A stretch of DNA of 64,000 nucleotides from Synchiropus splendidus. Lineage: Eukaryota > Chordata > Actinopteri > Syngnathiformes > Callionymidae. Where the stretch lies: the NCBI RefSeq assembly GCF_027744825.2, contig NC_071334.1:54562937-54626936 (forward strand), written 5' to 3'. Under the pieces are notes generated by a model, which was not told the DNA's origin, did not search any database, and saw only the letters and a program-made list of their open reading frames with translations. Positions 38,230 to 50,949 of the stretch are shown in pieces. The position numbers and the translations under genes were made by a program. Every line of letters begins with the position of its first letter. Positions within the stretch are counted from its first letter, which is position 1.

Positions 38230-41110
38230 CAAGTGTAAGCAGACACCCCAGTCCACCCATCAGGATGTGCAAAATATTGAAGAGCACAACTCATTTTCCG
38301 AGGATCCAGATATAGCAAGTCATTAGCGGAAGGTGATGGCCAGATGAAGAGGGCTTAGCAGAAGAAATTCGTAATGAAGACGCCTCGACCTCACGGTACA
38401 TTATTCTTCTGTCACTCTGACCTAGTGTCTCGCCTTTTATTCAGCGCCTTTCTCATCAGCTGTTGACTTGTAGTCGAAGCGTTTCTCAGGGACAAAGATG
38501 TAACATGAAAATGAAGTTTTTATTTTGCTACTAGATATAGTCCCAGAAAGTAAGATAAAGGGTATTGAAACCATGTGTTTGGCAGGCGAGTCAGCAATAT
38601 TGGCAGAAATAGAGAGATGCATGCACATTTTTTTTCCAATGTTGATCAGAGTAAGTCAGAAATGTTGGAAGATAGCGAAGAAATATATAGCGAATGAACG
38701 ATGACAATACTATCAAATCAACTTCAAAGTCAAAAAGTGGAAGTAGACAAGCTGAGAAATTTAGAGCAGAGGGAGGAAATTTGTGAAAGTAAAGGCACAA
38801 CTCGAGATCTTGTCACTAACAGACAACATAGTATTGAATGAGCTTATTGATGAAAACACAGCCTCAAGGAGCTCACAGGGGGTTACGAGGAGAGAATCGC
38901 CCTCTTGGAAACCAAGTAAGAGCCGAGAACATGATGATACACTCAGTACCACAAGACATGGACGCTGATGTTTTCAGGCTCTTCACAGAGGATTCTGTGT
39001 TTAGCTCTGCTCTGAGAATCTCCGTTCGCCTGTAGTGTTTATCACACCAGACCCCATCTAGCAGGAAGTGGTGAAATTCAAGGTTCTCAACGCAGCTTCA
39101 CCGTCAGTGACCAGACCAGGATTACATTTGACCACGATTACCCCTGAAAGGTTTAGAACAACGGCAAGAAGCAAGTGGCAGTAGAAAACAACAAACGCTG
39201 AGTGTTAAGTTCCAAGAAGGTAGTTTGGCAATTGACTAAACCCAGGAGGAAGTGTATCATGCCACTGCTGCATCATCAAAGGAAGCAAACAATGAGGAGT
39301 AATGACTGGGAGTTGCACGTCTTCTGAAGTCATAAAGTCAAAAAATGGTCATAGAAGTTTAACTACATCGTCATAAAGCTCAATGATTCATTCACAAGTG
39401 AAATCTGTGCTGTTACTGTATCTACACTCTTTGTTTAATAATGGGACTCTGGAGATCAAAATGGAGGTCAACAAGAGAAACCTACACCTATCTGGGAAAA
39501 GAGAATACAGACAAGGTGCAGAAGTTATAAGAACCATTTTGTCACTGCTCATTTTTGTCCCTTTAGATCAAGTTGATAATGACACAATTGTTACTGTATG
39601 GATGTTTGATGTGGGATTGAGTTGCACATTCAGTCATTCATTCTTGTATTTCTTTCTAAAATCAAAAGTAACCAAGCATGATCTGATCTTCTTAAGAACC
39701 ATGAGTGCACTCCCAGTATATTCAATAACAGTGAAAGCGCGCTGTTCAGTTTTTCACATCCTCTAGATGAAACAATTCCCACTGAATTAAATATATGCAA
39801 GATGAGAGACATGCGTCTTCCAGCAGGTGCTGTCACTGATCTATCACTTTGAAATGAATCCTGATAACCATGGAATGTTTTATAGACCTACAAGATTTTA
39901 GCGGCAGCTTTCAAGTCTTTCACCCTATTTATTCACACAGATCAATGATTTTCTTATGAAGGATGACGATTGGAGAAGATGCTCCAGAGTGACTGATCAC
40001 TCTGATGCTCTCTGGGCCCTGGCGGGGTTCCACTGTTGTGTTCTGTTTAATAATCCAAATCCTCTAAGTCCCCCTTGGCCCACTTTAGTACTTTGATTGC
40101 TCCTTGTGTTTTTATGATGTTATATTGCATATTCATAATCTGATGCACATCACTCACATCACGAAGCCTCCAAGGTCGTGGTGATTAGAATGGTCTAGAA
40201 ATCAACCCTGGATCGGTCTGCTTCCAAGTCTTTATTTTTGTGGGGAGAATGAATTACGTTGCGTCTTTGGCAAGCTGTTTTCGTGTGCATGCACATTCAT
40301 TAAAATGTCTGTGTGTGTGTGCGCGCGCGTGAGGACTAAAATAATTGTGCCGTTGCTTCCTTGTTCACACACCTGCTCTGCCACCTGGGATGATGTCCAC
40401 AGGCGAAGGAGGACAGATACACACTTTGCTCAGTCACCATGGATCCTTGCAGAGGCCGCTTATTTGGCTTTATTTTCACCAAAGAAAATCGAGCTCAGTC
40501 AGCAGCCAAGTAAGACGGTGGAGTCTCATTGATGGCCATCTTTTTTTTCACCGTCTGGTGCTGTTATTTATGTTAAAGTTTGGAGGATATTTGGAGGAAC
40601 TTTCATCCCAAGTTTGAGGCGTGGTATGAAAAATCTGGATGGGAAATAGGCCGTTTATATTGACATGATATTGTTGTGACCGTGGATGTGAGTGCTCACT
40701 CGCAATACACAGGGCGATAGCTGCAGCAATGAATAGCGCATTCATCATTGTTTAATAATGGCTCTCTTTTTGCTTCAGTTGTTATCATCACAAGCATCAT
40801 CATCATCTCCCACTTATTGAACCAGTGTTGGCAGTCTTGTGAACTGATTTAAAATGTAATACCACGATAATGACACACACAGCTGTGATATGATGGTTTC
40901 CAACAGCTAAATGCCTCGAAAGGAATGAAAGCAGGAAAGGCAATATGACAAAAGAGAGATAAAGGAAACACTCGACAACTTTGGGTCCTTTTCAACTTAA
41001 GAAAAATAATAAAATAAATAAAGAGTACAAATGTATACTGACTAGTGCAGCATTCAGCTGATGCTTTGCTTTTTAAAAGTGGCCATAGAAAAGTTTTAAT
41101 TCTCTTGCAG

Positions 41111-41216
41111 GTGACAGAGACTCTGACAGGACCGCTGGGATGCAGTAGCTACGACAATCTGGACTCTGTAAGCTCCATCCTTCTGCAGAGCCCTGAGAGC
41201 AAGATTCATCTGCAAG
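41111..41216 (+). CDS. brinp1: brinp1 internal exon C
   Basis: This 106-nt exon follows the acceptor tctcttgcag and ends at the donor caag|gtaagc. It starts in phase 0 and ends in phase 1. It encodes [20 protein letters not shown] and then [15 protein letters not shown], with the next Gly split to exon [20 protein letters not shown] is shared by all three BRINP paralogues as I know them; the assignment to BRINP1 comes from its neighbours. It carries one cysteine, which could pair with a cysteine from exon D (inference). A 20-base A run sits 69 bp past the donor (41285-41304), inside the intron and without effect on the frame. The exon is too short and too closely bounded by intron stop codons to be found by ORF length alone. 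Confidence 0.93.
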
Positions 41217-41284
41217 GTAAGCACAGTGATCCCATCTTGACTTCAGTGTGTAATGATTTGTTGTCTTTATATGTAAATACCCGC

Positions 41285-41304
41285 AAAAAAAAAAAAAAAA
41301 AAAA
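41285..41304 (+). repeat. poly(A) tract
   Basis: Twenty A bases shortly after exon C. Confidence 0.9.
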
Positions 41305-44300
41305 CACCAGAAAGTGCAGACCTCTGACAAGTCAATAATTTCCAGCAATACTGTGATTTTCTCCCTGAAATAGTTACCCTGCATTTCTCTTGTCTATGTA
41401 ACCGGTTTTTCAGTATTTAAAACCTTGGGCACCATTCAACTTCAATACTTCCAACTCCAAAACTTTGACATAAACAGGCCGTCAAACGTTCATCATATTG
41501 AAGTTACAGGTGTCCAGCATTTCCTTGTGTAAAGTAGTGACTGAAAGACATTCAACACAGATGATCTGATGCTCATAACATCTCAGATTTGCTGAGTTTT
41601 TGCTGCTTCGTGATAGTCATTTGCAAGCGATGAAGTATTTGAATTTAAAATTGTTAATTCATCCTGTAAAATGTTCCACTTCAATTTTTTTTAAGAAGAC
41701 GACAGGTAATGATAACCAATATTAAATTATGTTTTATTTATTGTTATAGTATTGTTACATCTATAATAACTCCAAATTAAAAATACATGTTCTGGTTATG
41801 TTGAGAATTGGAACAAATACTTGAGTTGGTTTAGTTACAGATGGCCACCGGATCTTATCCATAAAGACCTGCTGCATGTTTATGATATGTGACGTGCAAA
41901 TGCCAGAAAGGCCCTCTGTCATCCTAACTTGATTATTCATGAAAACACCATTAAAAATACAAAAATTAATAGCTTGAGATTTAGATTAAATAATTGGAGG
42001 CTGATAATATTGTCTAAATAAATCACAATGTGACTGGAAATTAGGGCTACGGAAAGTGCGGCCCACTGGCTTCCACTGTAACAATGTTTTTTATTCGATT
42101 TTATTAGTTACAGTACCGACCACCATATTGACTAGTTGACTAGCCCAGGCCTGTTTGTGGTGTTAAAAATGTGGCGTGAAAGATGTGTCCTTTGTGTAAT
42201 GATGCCATACTGATGCCAAGCGCAATTGTCACAAAGACTCTTTCCTCTCACTGACATCTCAACTAAGTGAACCTCATTGCAGCCCTGGTAGGAATGAACC
42301 ACTCAGTGGAGGTCTGTCTCAGGCTACAGGCTGGTTTAAAAAAGTGCTCCGTAAAATGGAAGCCATTTCTGCCGTCCACATGGATCCGCCAAAGCGATTT
42401 GAAACCATGTAGTACATATGCCAGGACTGTAGAGGCGCTGTCATGCTCAAAACATAGCAACAAATTGAACACAACATGACATGTGCAAATTATGCTGGAT
42501 AGCATAAACAAATCGATCATCAGAGTAGTTCAGGATTTCTTGCTAATATTAACAATAACCTGAAAAACTGTTGCCATGTCTATACTACTCTCTTGTTCGC
42601 TGGAATGGTTGTGATGTGGCGACTTTTGGGGAGAAGGCTGAAACAGATGGAGCCATGACGTCAATGTTTTCAAAAGTATTCGGATCCACTTTTCACACAG
42701 GGATGTGTTTCCGCATCCGCTATATCAAGCTACCTTCATATCATGACATTGTTCTTTCACTTTCAGTCGCCCAGATGTTTGACTTATGCTTTCAATGGAG
42801 CAAGCAGCGCCACTGTCTTATTACCTTCAAGAAATCACAAGCCACAGAAGTACAGGGGAAAGCGGAAATGAAAACTAAATAAGAATAAATAGACTTTTAT
42901 TTTGCTGCCGACGTGTTTGCATCGGTGACCTATCCTGTGTAATTGTGTCGCAGTAGTGTTTCAAAATTGTCTGTTGCGCTTCCCTCTTTTGGCGACATTA
43001 ATGAAAGCTTCCTGTGTGAGTCTCCCTCGACCATATCGACTTTACATTCCACCACCGATCATTCATCTGCAGCTCTATTAACTCCCAGCCAATAGTCATC
43101 ATTCACTTCACAGAAGTTCTATTTTAAACATGACACAAGCAATTATTGGCCTCAAAGAAGAAACCGCTCGAAATGTCTTCGACTCTGGGGAACAGAAGCG
43201 TCGATGAAAGACTGTTTAAACTTCGGTCAAGTGTTTGAACAGAGCGACTCGTTCTTTGATTTCGCCAAGTTAACATAGACCATTGAAACTACGGGCAGAA
43301 CTCTCAGAAGCGTTTTCGATACAATCCCCACTTCCCTTCCAGATTCCCTCTCTGTTGGGATCATTACTCGTCCTCTGAAATCTCAGAACTAAGCACTTTG
43401 TTACTTTTAAGTCTTCCATTGCCAAGAACTCAAAGCACTCTATAGGTTTTGAGGGAAGCTTTACTGGCATGCATAAGCCCCGAGCTTTGAAGACGTTTGT
43501 CACCCAATTGACAGATGACAGGCCAAGAAAAGAGGCTCTCTATGGGCTTGATAATAACTGGAAGCCCAAAACCTTTTTCTTTAAATCAGAAAAAAAAAGA
43601 CTGCGCCGGGAGTGTGTGAATTCAGGTTGGAAACTTTCCCTCAAATTGGGCTATTTTAGGAGCAATTATGATCTCACTTAGAATGATAGCTTTAGGTGGA
43701 ACTTCAACAACCTTTCTGCAATGATGGCACTTCACACAGCTCATACAGTGACACAGAGAGAAGGAGAATCTTTAAAGGTCTGTGCTTCTATAACTATGTT
43801 CATAATGAGACCCAATTAATTCACTCATTCTGTCACAGATAAATATAAATGGGACACTTGTTCTTTCATGCTTCCATACAGGCACGAGTATTGAAACACA
43901 ACTGGCTCCCTTGGGAGTTTCGGATTCTTTAAGAAGTCTGGGTATCATGAAATTAAAATGTCTGAATTAAAACTATAATACTGTGGTTCTGGATACGATG
44001 CTGGTCTCACATACGTGTTTTAGTGATCAGCTGTGATGGAATGGAAAAATTTCTTGATGTTAGGAAAAATGTGTTTGGATGTTAAAATATTCTACAGCAG
44101 CTTGAGAAAAGTTGAAAGGTTGAGTCCAATACCAGTTATTGTCACAAGAAAAAATAAATAAATAAATAACAGGAAGTCCAGATAGAGAAGCGGTTACCTA
44201 GGCTTTGATCAACATGATCAACCATGGTAATAAGCACTGAGACAAATTATAATTTTTCATTTTTAATGATACACTGCACTGCACTGTTTTCAGCACAGGG

Positions 44301-44374
44301 AGGGTACATTAGGTTTCATGATACACCAACATAGGAAACATTGGTGAAAAAAATAAGGGAAAAAATATGTCAGA

Positions 44375-44425
<51 letters not shown>
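44375..44425 (+). repeat. (ATT)n trinucleotide microsatellite
   Basis: Seventeen perfect ATT units, the same motif and similar length as the tract at 24021. Confidence 0.97.
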
Positions 44426-44524
44426 GTGCCATACCACAATAATCTAAGTCAGAATATTGCATCAAACCTCAAAACTCAAAAATTTGTCTTTGCGTAGTTT
44501 TGCATATTTGTGTTTTCGCAGTGT

Positions 44525-44711
44525 TGTTAGTGATGGGTAGATGAGGTTTCATGAAACAGTGTCCTCATTTTTAGAGGCCACCAGATGGCAGTAGCTGATG
44601 TAATAATGTTCAGGTTTCTTATTCAATAAAACCTCCCAGAATTTCTAAATCAAGAACACCATCTAGTGGCCTCAGAATATTAGGACATTGTTTCACCAAC
44701 CCTGCCATACT
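44525..44711. mobile_element. inverted-repeat element, GAAACAGTGTCCT family
   Basis: Arms at 44552-44588 and 44659-44695 are reverse complements over 37 bp with 6 mismatches (TGAAACARTGTCCT at the start, GAGGCCACYAGATGG at the end). The flank TAGTGATGGGTAGATGAGG lies outside the left arm. No coding sequence is present. Similar words occur at 5650, 16468, 28568, 44936 and 50760, so this belongs to a dispersed family. Superfamily is unknown to me. Confidence 0.55.
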
Positions 44712-44841
44712 GTCCTATGGTACCGCATCTAGCCATTACTAGTAGTACTGTTTCTTAGATGGTGCTTGCTTCTGTCACTGTTTGACTGTGTTTTTTGGTT
44801 TTATAGAATGTAAAATTTAACAACAATATTTAACTTTTGGG

Positions 44842-44901
44842 ACTGATGTTTCTTTTTTACTCAAGAAGTCAACTGATGTTTCTTTTTTACTCAAGAAGTC
44901 A
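44842..44901 (+). repeat. perfect 30-bp tandem duplication
   Basis: The 30-base unit starting ACTGATGTTTCTTTTTTACT and ending CAAGAAGTCA is present twice with no mismatch, head to tail. Identity over 30 bases implies a recent duplication. Confidence 0.95.
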
Positions 44902-44935
44902 ATGGAGATGAAATGCACATATCTCTCACAGTAAT

Positions 44936-45100
44936 GGACTGATGAAGCATCATGAAAGCTCTTCGATTATTAGATTGTCTGCGCCAAGTGATCATTGGCT
45001 TACACCTAATATTTCACCAAAACCTCACTAAAATCAGCACCACCTCCTATTGCTCTTCCTACGAGAAGACAATGTTTCATGAAGCTTCACCAGCTCATTA
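44936..45100. mobile_element. second inverted-repeat element, TTCATGAAAC family
   Basis: The left end has TGATGAAGCATCATGAAAG, and the right end, in reverse complement, reads GGTGAAGCTTCATGAAACA. These resemble the outer part of the element at 44525, 230 bp upstream. Arms are shorter and more decayed, and the boundaries are approximate. Confidence 0.4.
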
Positions 45101-48100
45101 AGAGTAAAAGTTCCAGACACACAGAAGCACACACTTGTACACTCACATGCAGTGGTAGAAAAAGTGCTATTTTGAGAAACGGTCTGAAGTACTGACTCCA
45201 CCACCGTTCAGTAGAAAGGTACATGCTCAGTAAGCAAGTGATAATAGCATAAGATGATACATAAGTGCTGCGTCGCTGGAAGAGCGACAAAACGGTGATG
45301 CTTTCATTGACACTGCTGTTCAAGCTGATTGAAGTTTCTCCTCAGATGTACAGTGTCGAAAGGAAAATGTGCTGTGGTAACTAAAATAATACAAGCACAG
45401 AACTGAGCAGCATCCTGCCCTCGTCATAATCTTTTAATTCTGACAAAACTGCGTCCAGTAGATCAGGAAGAGAGAAAAGACTATCTGCTCTTATCAGTGT
45501 TTACTTTAAAGAGTCGCTCACTACATGAGGCATGATAAGGTTGGCAGCAGAGTGGATTAGCGGAGACGGAGGATATCACCACCCCGCATGAAAGATTACT
45601 GGTGAGCGAGTGCATTCAACCGTTTATTTTGTCTTTAAACGCTTCCTGCAGGAGCTGGTTGTGATGAGACTGTCAAGCGACGCAGGAGCGAAACCAGCGT
45701 AAATCACCGTCCATAATGACAGTGGATTATGTCAGGTTAAGATTCAGTATTAATGTGAAGTTTATTGCCTGTTCATAGCCAGCTGGATGCAGCTATTAAG
45801 ATGTTTTTGCTTGAACCTCACTGCCTTAAACATGTTCATTACCAGCAGTGAACAAGGCTGGTATCTCCATCTCCAACATGCTTGACCCAACACCGTCTCT
45901 CCTCTCCTCGTGAATCTAAATCATTCTCATCATTTCCATTGAGTTCTACTCTGCCACTTCTACCGGCCCATTTATGCTCCCTTTTTCCTCCAAAATTGTA
46001 CGTGTCCATTTCAAGCGATGTTACCATCTCTGGTCACATACTATTGCTGATATTGCTGTTCACCAGTATCCACAGGGCGGGGCAGTCCACAGTCAAACGT
46101 TTATGACGACAGCCACAGCTTTAACAGAATGTGACGTTTCACAGCCAAAACTTAAAATGAAAGAGTGTTGTCATGTTTATTTTACAAGGAAATAGCTAAA
46201 ACAAGCTACGTAATACGGACTGTCTTGATTGATCCACGCTGCTCTCACAACACCTTGAACAAAGTAAAAGAGTTTACTGACGATCGAGAAGGTTTTAATC
46301 ATTGAAGTACAGATCCAGACATCGGAACTGATCAATGAATAGTCTGGTGATCTTCAGTAACTTGGGGAAAATCAAGCTGCTTTCCTCCTCGCAGTCCTCC
46401 TCATGCAGACAGCAGCAAGATCACAGCAGTGAAAACCGTTACTGTAGAGCGCAGCGTTATTCATTTAAGCAAATCTGTCTGTCAATAAAGTCAGATGTTT
46501 ATCAGCCTAATAAACACAAAAACATGTGAACACCCGCACACATCGCGAGTCCCTGAGCGCTGCGCTCCCGTTCTCAATCACAATGTTCCTGCAGCTCCTA
46601 GCTGCACACCTCAGCATTGTAGAGTTTGAGAAATTGTATTTGAATGATGTTGGCCGGCCAGACAGAGATCAGACCCTTTACTCCCTGGCATTTATCATGT
46701 TTCTGTGGAGTCGCGCTGCACACGTAGTTTCCAGCATCTAGCACCGAGCCACCTGAGGCGAGAAGTTCACCGCCCATGGAGAGTTTCCCGAGACAAAGGG
46801 CAGGTCTCCAGCCAGGATCAAGTCAAACCTGACTTGCTTGTGTTCACATCTCGGACTTCTTAGCCGAAAGAGCTTTGTCTCGAGACAGAACCCGCAGTGT
46901 GAAAGTGCCCTTAATCTGTTAAATATACCGTATCTGGAGGACGGAGAACTTTCACCATTGTTATGTTCTCTTTGTGTTTCATTAGAGCTACATGTTGGGT
47001 CGTTCAGAACTATGGACGAAATGAATGCAGAGCACGGAGAGAAGGCTATACTATATTCCAGAAACAGACCAGCTTGTAAGCTATACTAGCATCAGAACAA
47101 ACCGAATGTGGATAGAGATGTTGGTGTACACCGACAACAAGTAGTACAAGAGTACCACTTAAATCAAAGAAACGAAAATGCATTCACTAGGGGCAGAATT
47201 GATGAGATCCATTCTTCTCTCTGATCCTTTTCAAACCCGCAGATTAGATTAGGATGCAAGAGTTCTTATTGCATGTTTGATAAGGGATCGGAATAAACTT
47301 CAACTGCTTCTACTTCAAGTTGCGCACGAGAGAGTGGCCAGGGACATGTGTACCTCATGTTTCTAAATGTGTTTGGCTGAGTGGTCAAGCGCAACATACA
47401 CTGTCATCACTAGCAACGGAGTAACCTGCATGGATTTGAGACATTTAGATAAATGGAGAACATTAATGTTTTATAAATGTATTACAGGATATTGACTGGC
47501 TTCTGTGTAGACCGTACCTCATTATAATGAAAGAATATTTTGTGCCTGTGTGTTTACATTAGCTGTACAACAGCTGCCATATGAGTAGGACGCCATTAGT
47601 GTTGTTATGAGACAAATATCGTGGAGAGAGCTAATGTTCAAAAATTGCTGAAGCAGCGGTCCATATGGAGACACAGCTCTGGCATTTTTAAATGGCAATC
47701 TATCACTCGTATGCACTTTGGAACCCGGTGTCATAAAGTCTGAAATGGTGACAGAAAGCACTGAAACAATATTGAATGGGTTTACATTTTGATGGTTAAA
47801 TGATTCTTGTGAATATTTTCTTCTATTTCTTCTTGTTCTTGCTGTAATCCAGGGATAGAAGCAAATTATTATTTGTCAGAACTGCTTCTTAAACTGCTTT
47901 TTTGTGGATTTGTCAAAGTTGTTTGACTTGTGTTCGTTTTTCAAGCTGTCTGACTTGCACTGTTGGTGCAGCATAGCAATTTGACACTGCAGCAGACGTA
48001 TAGGCCGGTGTTGAATCCCAAATAAGCTTGGCTATAAAATCCACATACAAATAAGCTGCGTATGGACAATATTTCACTGCTGAAAACATCCTGCTGACAA

Positions 48101-49017
48101 AATAGTCTCCTCCTGTTGGGCTTAGCTTCAACAAAAGCCAAATATATATATGTACACTATGCTAGGTAAACAGTTTAAACAGGCTGTGTCCCCATATTCC
48201 AGTGCAAGCTGCATTTCAGAAAAAAAAAAAAAATGATGTCAGGACATAGGTACACATACCTGTAACGGTAAACAAGTCTAAATTGATTTACTGCATCACA
48301 CGCTAACGACCGGACTGTCACTGAGCCATTGAGTAGCTATTGCGGCTCATCCCAAAAGAAGCTTCAATTCATCTTGTGGTGATTTATCACAGCTCCTCGA
48401 CTGGTCTTTTTCCAGTTAATACGCCGCCACCTCAAACATGAGATTCTCTCAGGATTCCTTTGATGCTGACAACAACCATAAATTGCCTTAACAAGCTGGA
48501 GGGGGGGCAAATATCAGCTGGTACGAAAAGACTCGGCTGTTGCTTGTTACTGCTCTGTTATTGTCATAGGCCAGAGACGGTCCACAATAATTTGTTTTTT
48601 TTTATTAATTTATTAATTCATTTGTATGATTTTCATTGGCTCCTCTGTGGGGCTCTGTATCTGTTTTTGCTTGTATTTATCAACTGCTAATATATTGTCA
48701 AATTGTGTCTATTTTCAATTGTGATAGGCGTTTACGATTCCGAAGTTCTTAGTTCCTGGTGGTGCCGGTTAGTCTCCCGTCATCTGAGCACTCTGAGCAG
48801 GCATAGTTTGAACCTCAAGGTACACCACCTCAATTGATTCTCATTGAGAGAAGTTGGACGGTCTACCTTCGTCCTGCAACTGAGACAGCGTGATTCGCAC
48901 TGAAGTTTAGTTGTATTGGTAACGCGAAAAGTGGGAAACGAGCGCAAAAGTTGGTCAACAGTCGTACTACAGTTTGTCTAATGGTTGTGCAGTCGCGGAA
49001 GTCAGATGGTAATTTGA

Positions 49018-49288
49018 CAGTAGCGGGCCGTGCATTTTACAAATGAAAAGGTGGTGCGAGTATCCAGTCACAGGACACGTACAAGTCACGTTCAACGTGA
49101 GGCTAGCTAGAGGGCCTCGCTGTCCCCAACTTGTGATCTGATTGGCTATCGCAACTATACTGTGTCCGTTCACTCTGAGGGCATCTGCACCGTTGCTGCT
49201 GAAGGCCTTGGATAAAATACATTAAAAATGAAATTCACTTTTGTCATGAATACGCTCATGATTTCTGGTTAGAGAAGGGCCGCCACTG
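49018..49288. mobile_element. non-autonomous hAT-type element with 8-bp target duplication
   Basis: The left end reads CAGTAGCGGGCCGTGCATTT. The right end, read in reverse complement, is CAGTGGCGGCCCTTCTC. The first 11-12 bases agree apart from one mismatch and one indel, giving short terminal inverted repeats beginning CAGTRGCGG. The 8 bases flanking the left end are TAATTTGA and those flanking the right end are AAATTTGA, a 7/8 match. Eight-base target duplications and CA-G termini are diagnostic of the hAT superfamily. The 271-bp body has no transposase and would depend on an autonomous relative. It contains GGACACGTAC, also found at 3067-3076. Confidence 0.72.
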
Positions 49289-50848
49289 AAATTTGAAAAT
49301 GTAATCCTCTCCACTTTCTCCCACTATTGTGAAAATTTTATTGAAAATTGTTTGTAATCTCTCAAGGGATGTTGCACATTTAGAGTCACTTTATATTTTA
49401 AAAACCAAATTTTGCTATCATTATAGAAGTTGGTCTTAGTGGCACTGTCAAAACTGGGCCACATCCCAGTCTGGACATTTTTCACTCAGTATTTCTTCTA
49501 AATACGAAAAAAAACCTGAACTTGTGTAATCCACTGCTTTGATGAAACCCACTTACCATTTCCCTTCACTGAGATGATCCCGAAGAACGACTTATGCCTA
49601 AGCAGATGTTAATTGCTTATGCATTAAATAAGAGGATCATATTAGTATTCAGCACCACTGGAGTTGCAGCAGGAATGCAGTAATAGAAAACCCACTTCAT
49701 TTCATTTTTATAATTAAACTTGTAATCATCCATTTTCCCCTGCCGACTATTCCCTCCTTCTAAATCTGAACCTCAGCACTTTATCTACCTTTGGGCTTTA
49801 AAGTAGCTGCAGGACAAAAAAAAAAAAGAAGTGGTGTTGGGAAATTATTGTGACCAAACGTGAAAGTAAAAATAACATTGTGACTCAAAGTGCTTGCTCA
49901 TGATCGATTGTATGCTTCTGTCATTCTGGAACCTCTGGATTTATTTAAGAATAATGTTTTTTCCTCGCTCACACACTTCCTCTTGGTCTGTTCTTTGTGA
50001 GGTAGCGGGTCTGTGAGTCACAGATAACACACCGCGGATATGACACTCCCTGGATATTCCTCCTGCTTTCACTTAGATTTAGATTAGAAAAGCTGTGGTG
50101 GGATCTGACATCAAGGGAGCTACTTTTCAAAACCCCAAAACCCGGTGCTCTACTGTGCCACAGTTTTGCGTTTAAAAGCATCCGGCACATTTGCCAACAC
50201 TTTATGCTTCCACTAGTCCCCCCACCCCCATGGCTATCATCAAAATTAAAGATGACACCGGAACCACTTTTTTTCACATTTGATTTCATGCATGACTGCA
50301 GTTGGCTTTGATCCATCCAATATGAAACTTTCTTTAACTGAAACTATTGAGCCTCCTGTTTTGTTCAAGTGGATCATACAACCAGAGACATAGCAATAAA
50401 AGGCCCAGGTGCTCATTACCTCTGGATCGCTTGCATTTTAAGTCAAGATCTGATCAAGTTATTTCAAGGTTGTTGAACATAACGTAATATGGAGCAAAGC
50501 CAAATGCAGCCTCATTCTGTATTTATTTATTTTAAGTTTACGTTGCTATCGGATCATTTAGGATTGAATGTTGAAGTTCATAATAAAGGAAAATGACCAT
50601 TTAGTGCCCGGAGATTTATTTATTATTTTGTTGTACTGATGGGTGGATCATGGTTGTCCTGTTTTTCAGAGCGCATCAGATGACCATCTAAAATTCAGAA
50701 GGTTTTCTTTACAGTTGTTCTTCAAAGCCAAAGATCAAAGAGTGCCATCTATTGAGTGCTGAAAATGAGGCTTCCAAAAGCAGTATTTCTGAGGGCTGGC
50801 TCAAGTAGAAAGGTTAGGAGAAGAAGTTAAATCCAAGGCTTTGACTGA

Positions 50849-50949
50849 GTCCCAATTCTTCCGCTTACCCCTTCCACTTTGTCTTCCGCTTTCCCCTGAA
50901 AAACAAGTGCCAGGGGTTAGGGGTAAAATATTCCACTAAGAAATGGGAC
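50849..50949. mobile_element. short inverted-repeat element (GTCCCAATTCTT)
   Basis: The left end GTCCCAATTCTTCCGCTTAC and the reverse complement of the right end GTCCCATTTCTTAGTGG agree over the first 12 bases apart from one mismatch, and both are followed by runs of ACCCCT. A third similar end lies at about 51320-51360 in inverted form, so the original element may have extended to there. No target duplication is clear. Confidence 0.35.

Larger units (their letters stand above)
27020..41110 (+). other. brinp1: brinp1 intron between exons B and C (14,091 bp)
   Basis: Phase-0 intron beginning GTTGGT and ending TTGCAG. It holds a (TA)n/T tract 180 bp past the donor (27201-27236), a minus-strand reverse-transcriptase relic (27605-27837), a hAT-like relic starting at 31418, a tetranucleotide compound satellite (34626-34860), a 79-bp palindromic element (36820-36898), a (GT)n(TA)n tract (38162-38226) and a GTGTGCGC tract near 40311-40330. 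A repeat-poor stretch at 37680-37990 could be conserved. Most of 28700-31400 and 32000-34200 shows no recognisable repeat or gene. Confidence 0.9.

Noticed and set aside
38591..39035. Leu/Glu-rich fragments suggesting an ORF1 or coiled-coil relic
   Set aside because: The suggestive stretches fall in different frames and none is long enough to match a particular family.
45839..46106. Complementary 62- and 74-codon frames with a Glu/Arg-rich product
   Set aside because: I considered a transposon-derived peptide but could not match it to any family; no ends or target duplications are visible.
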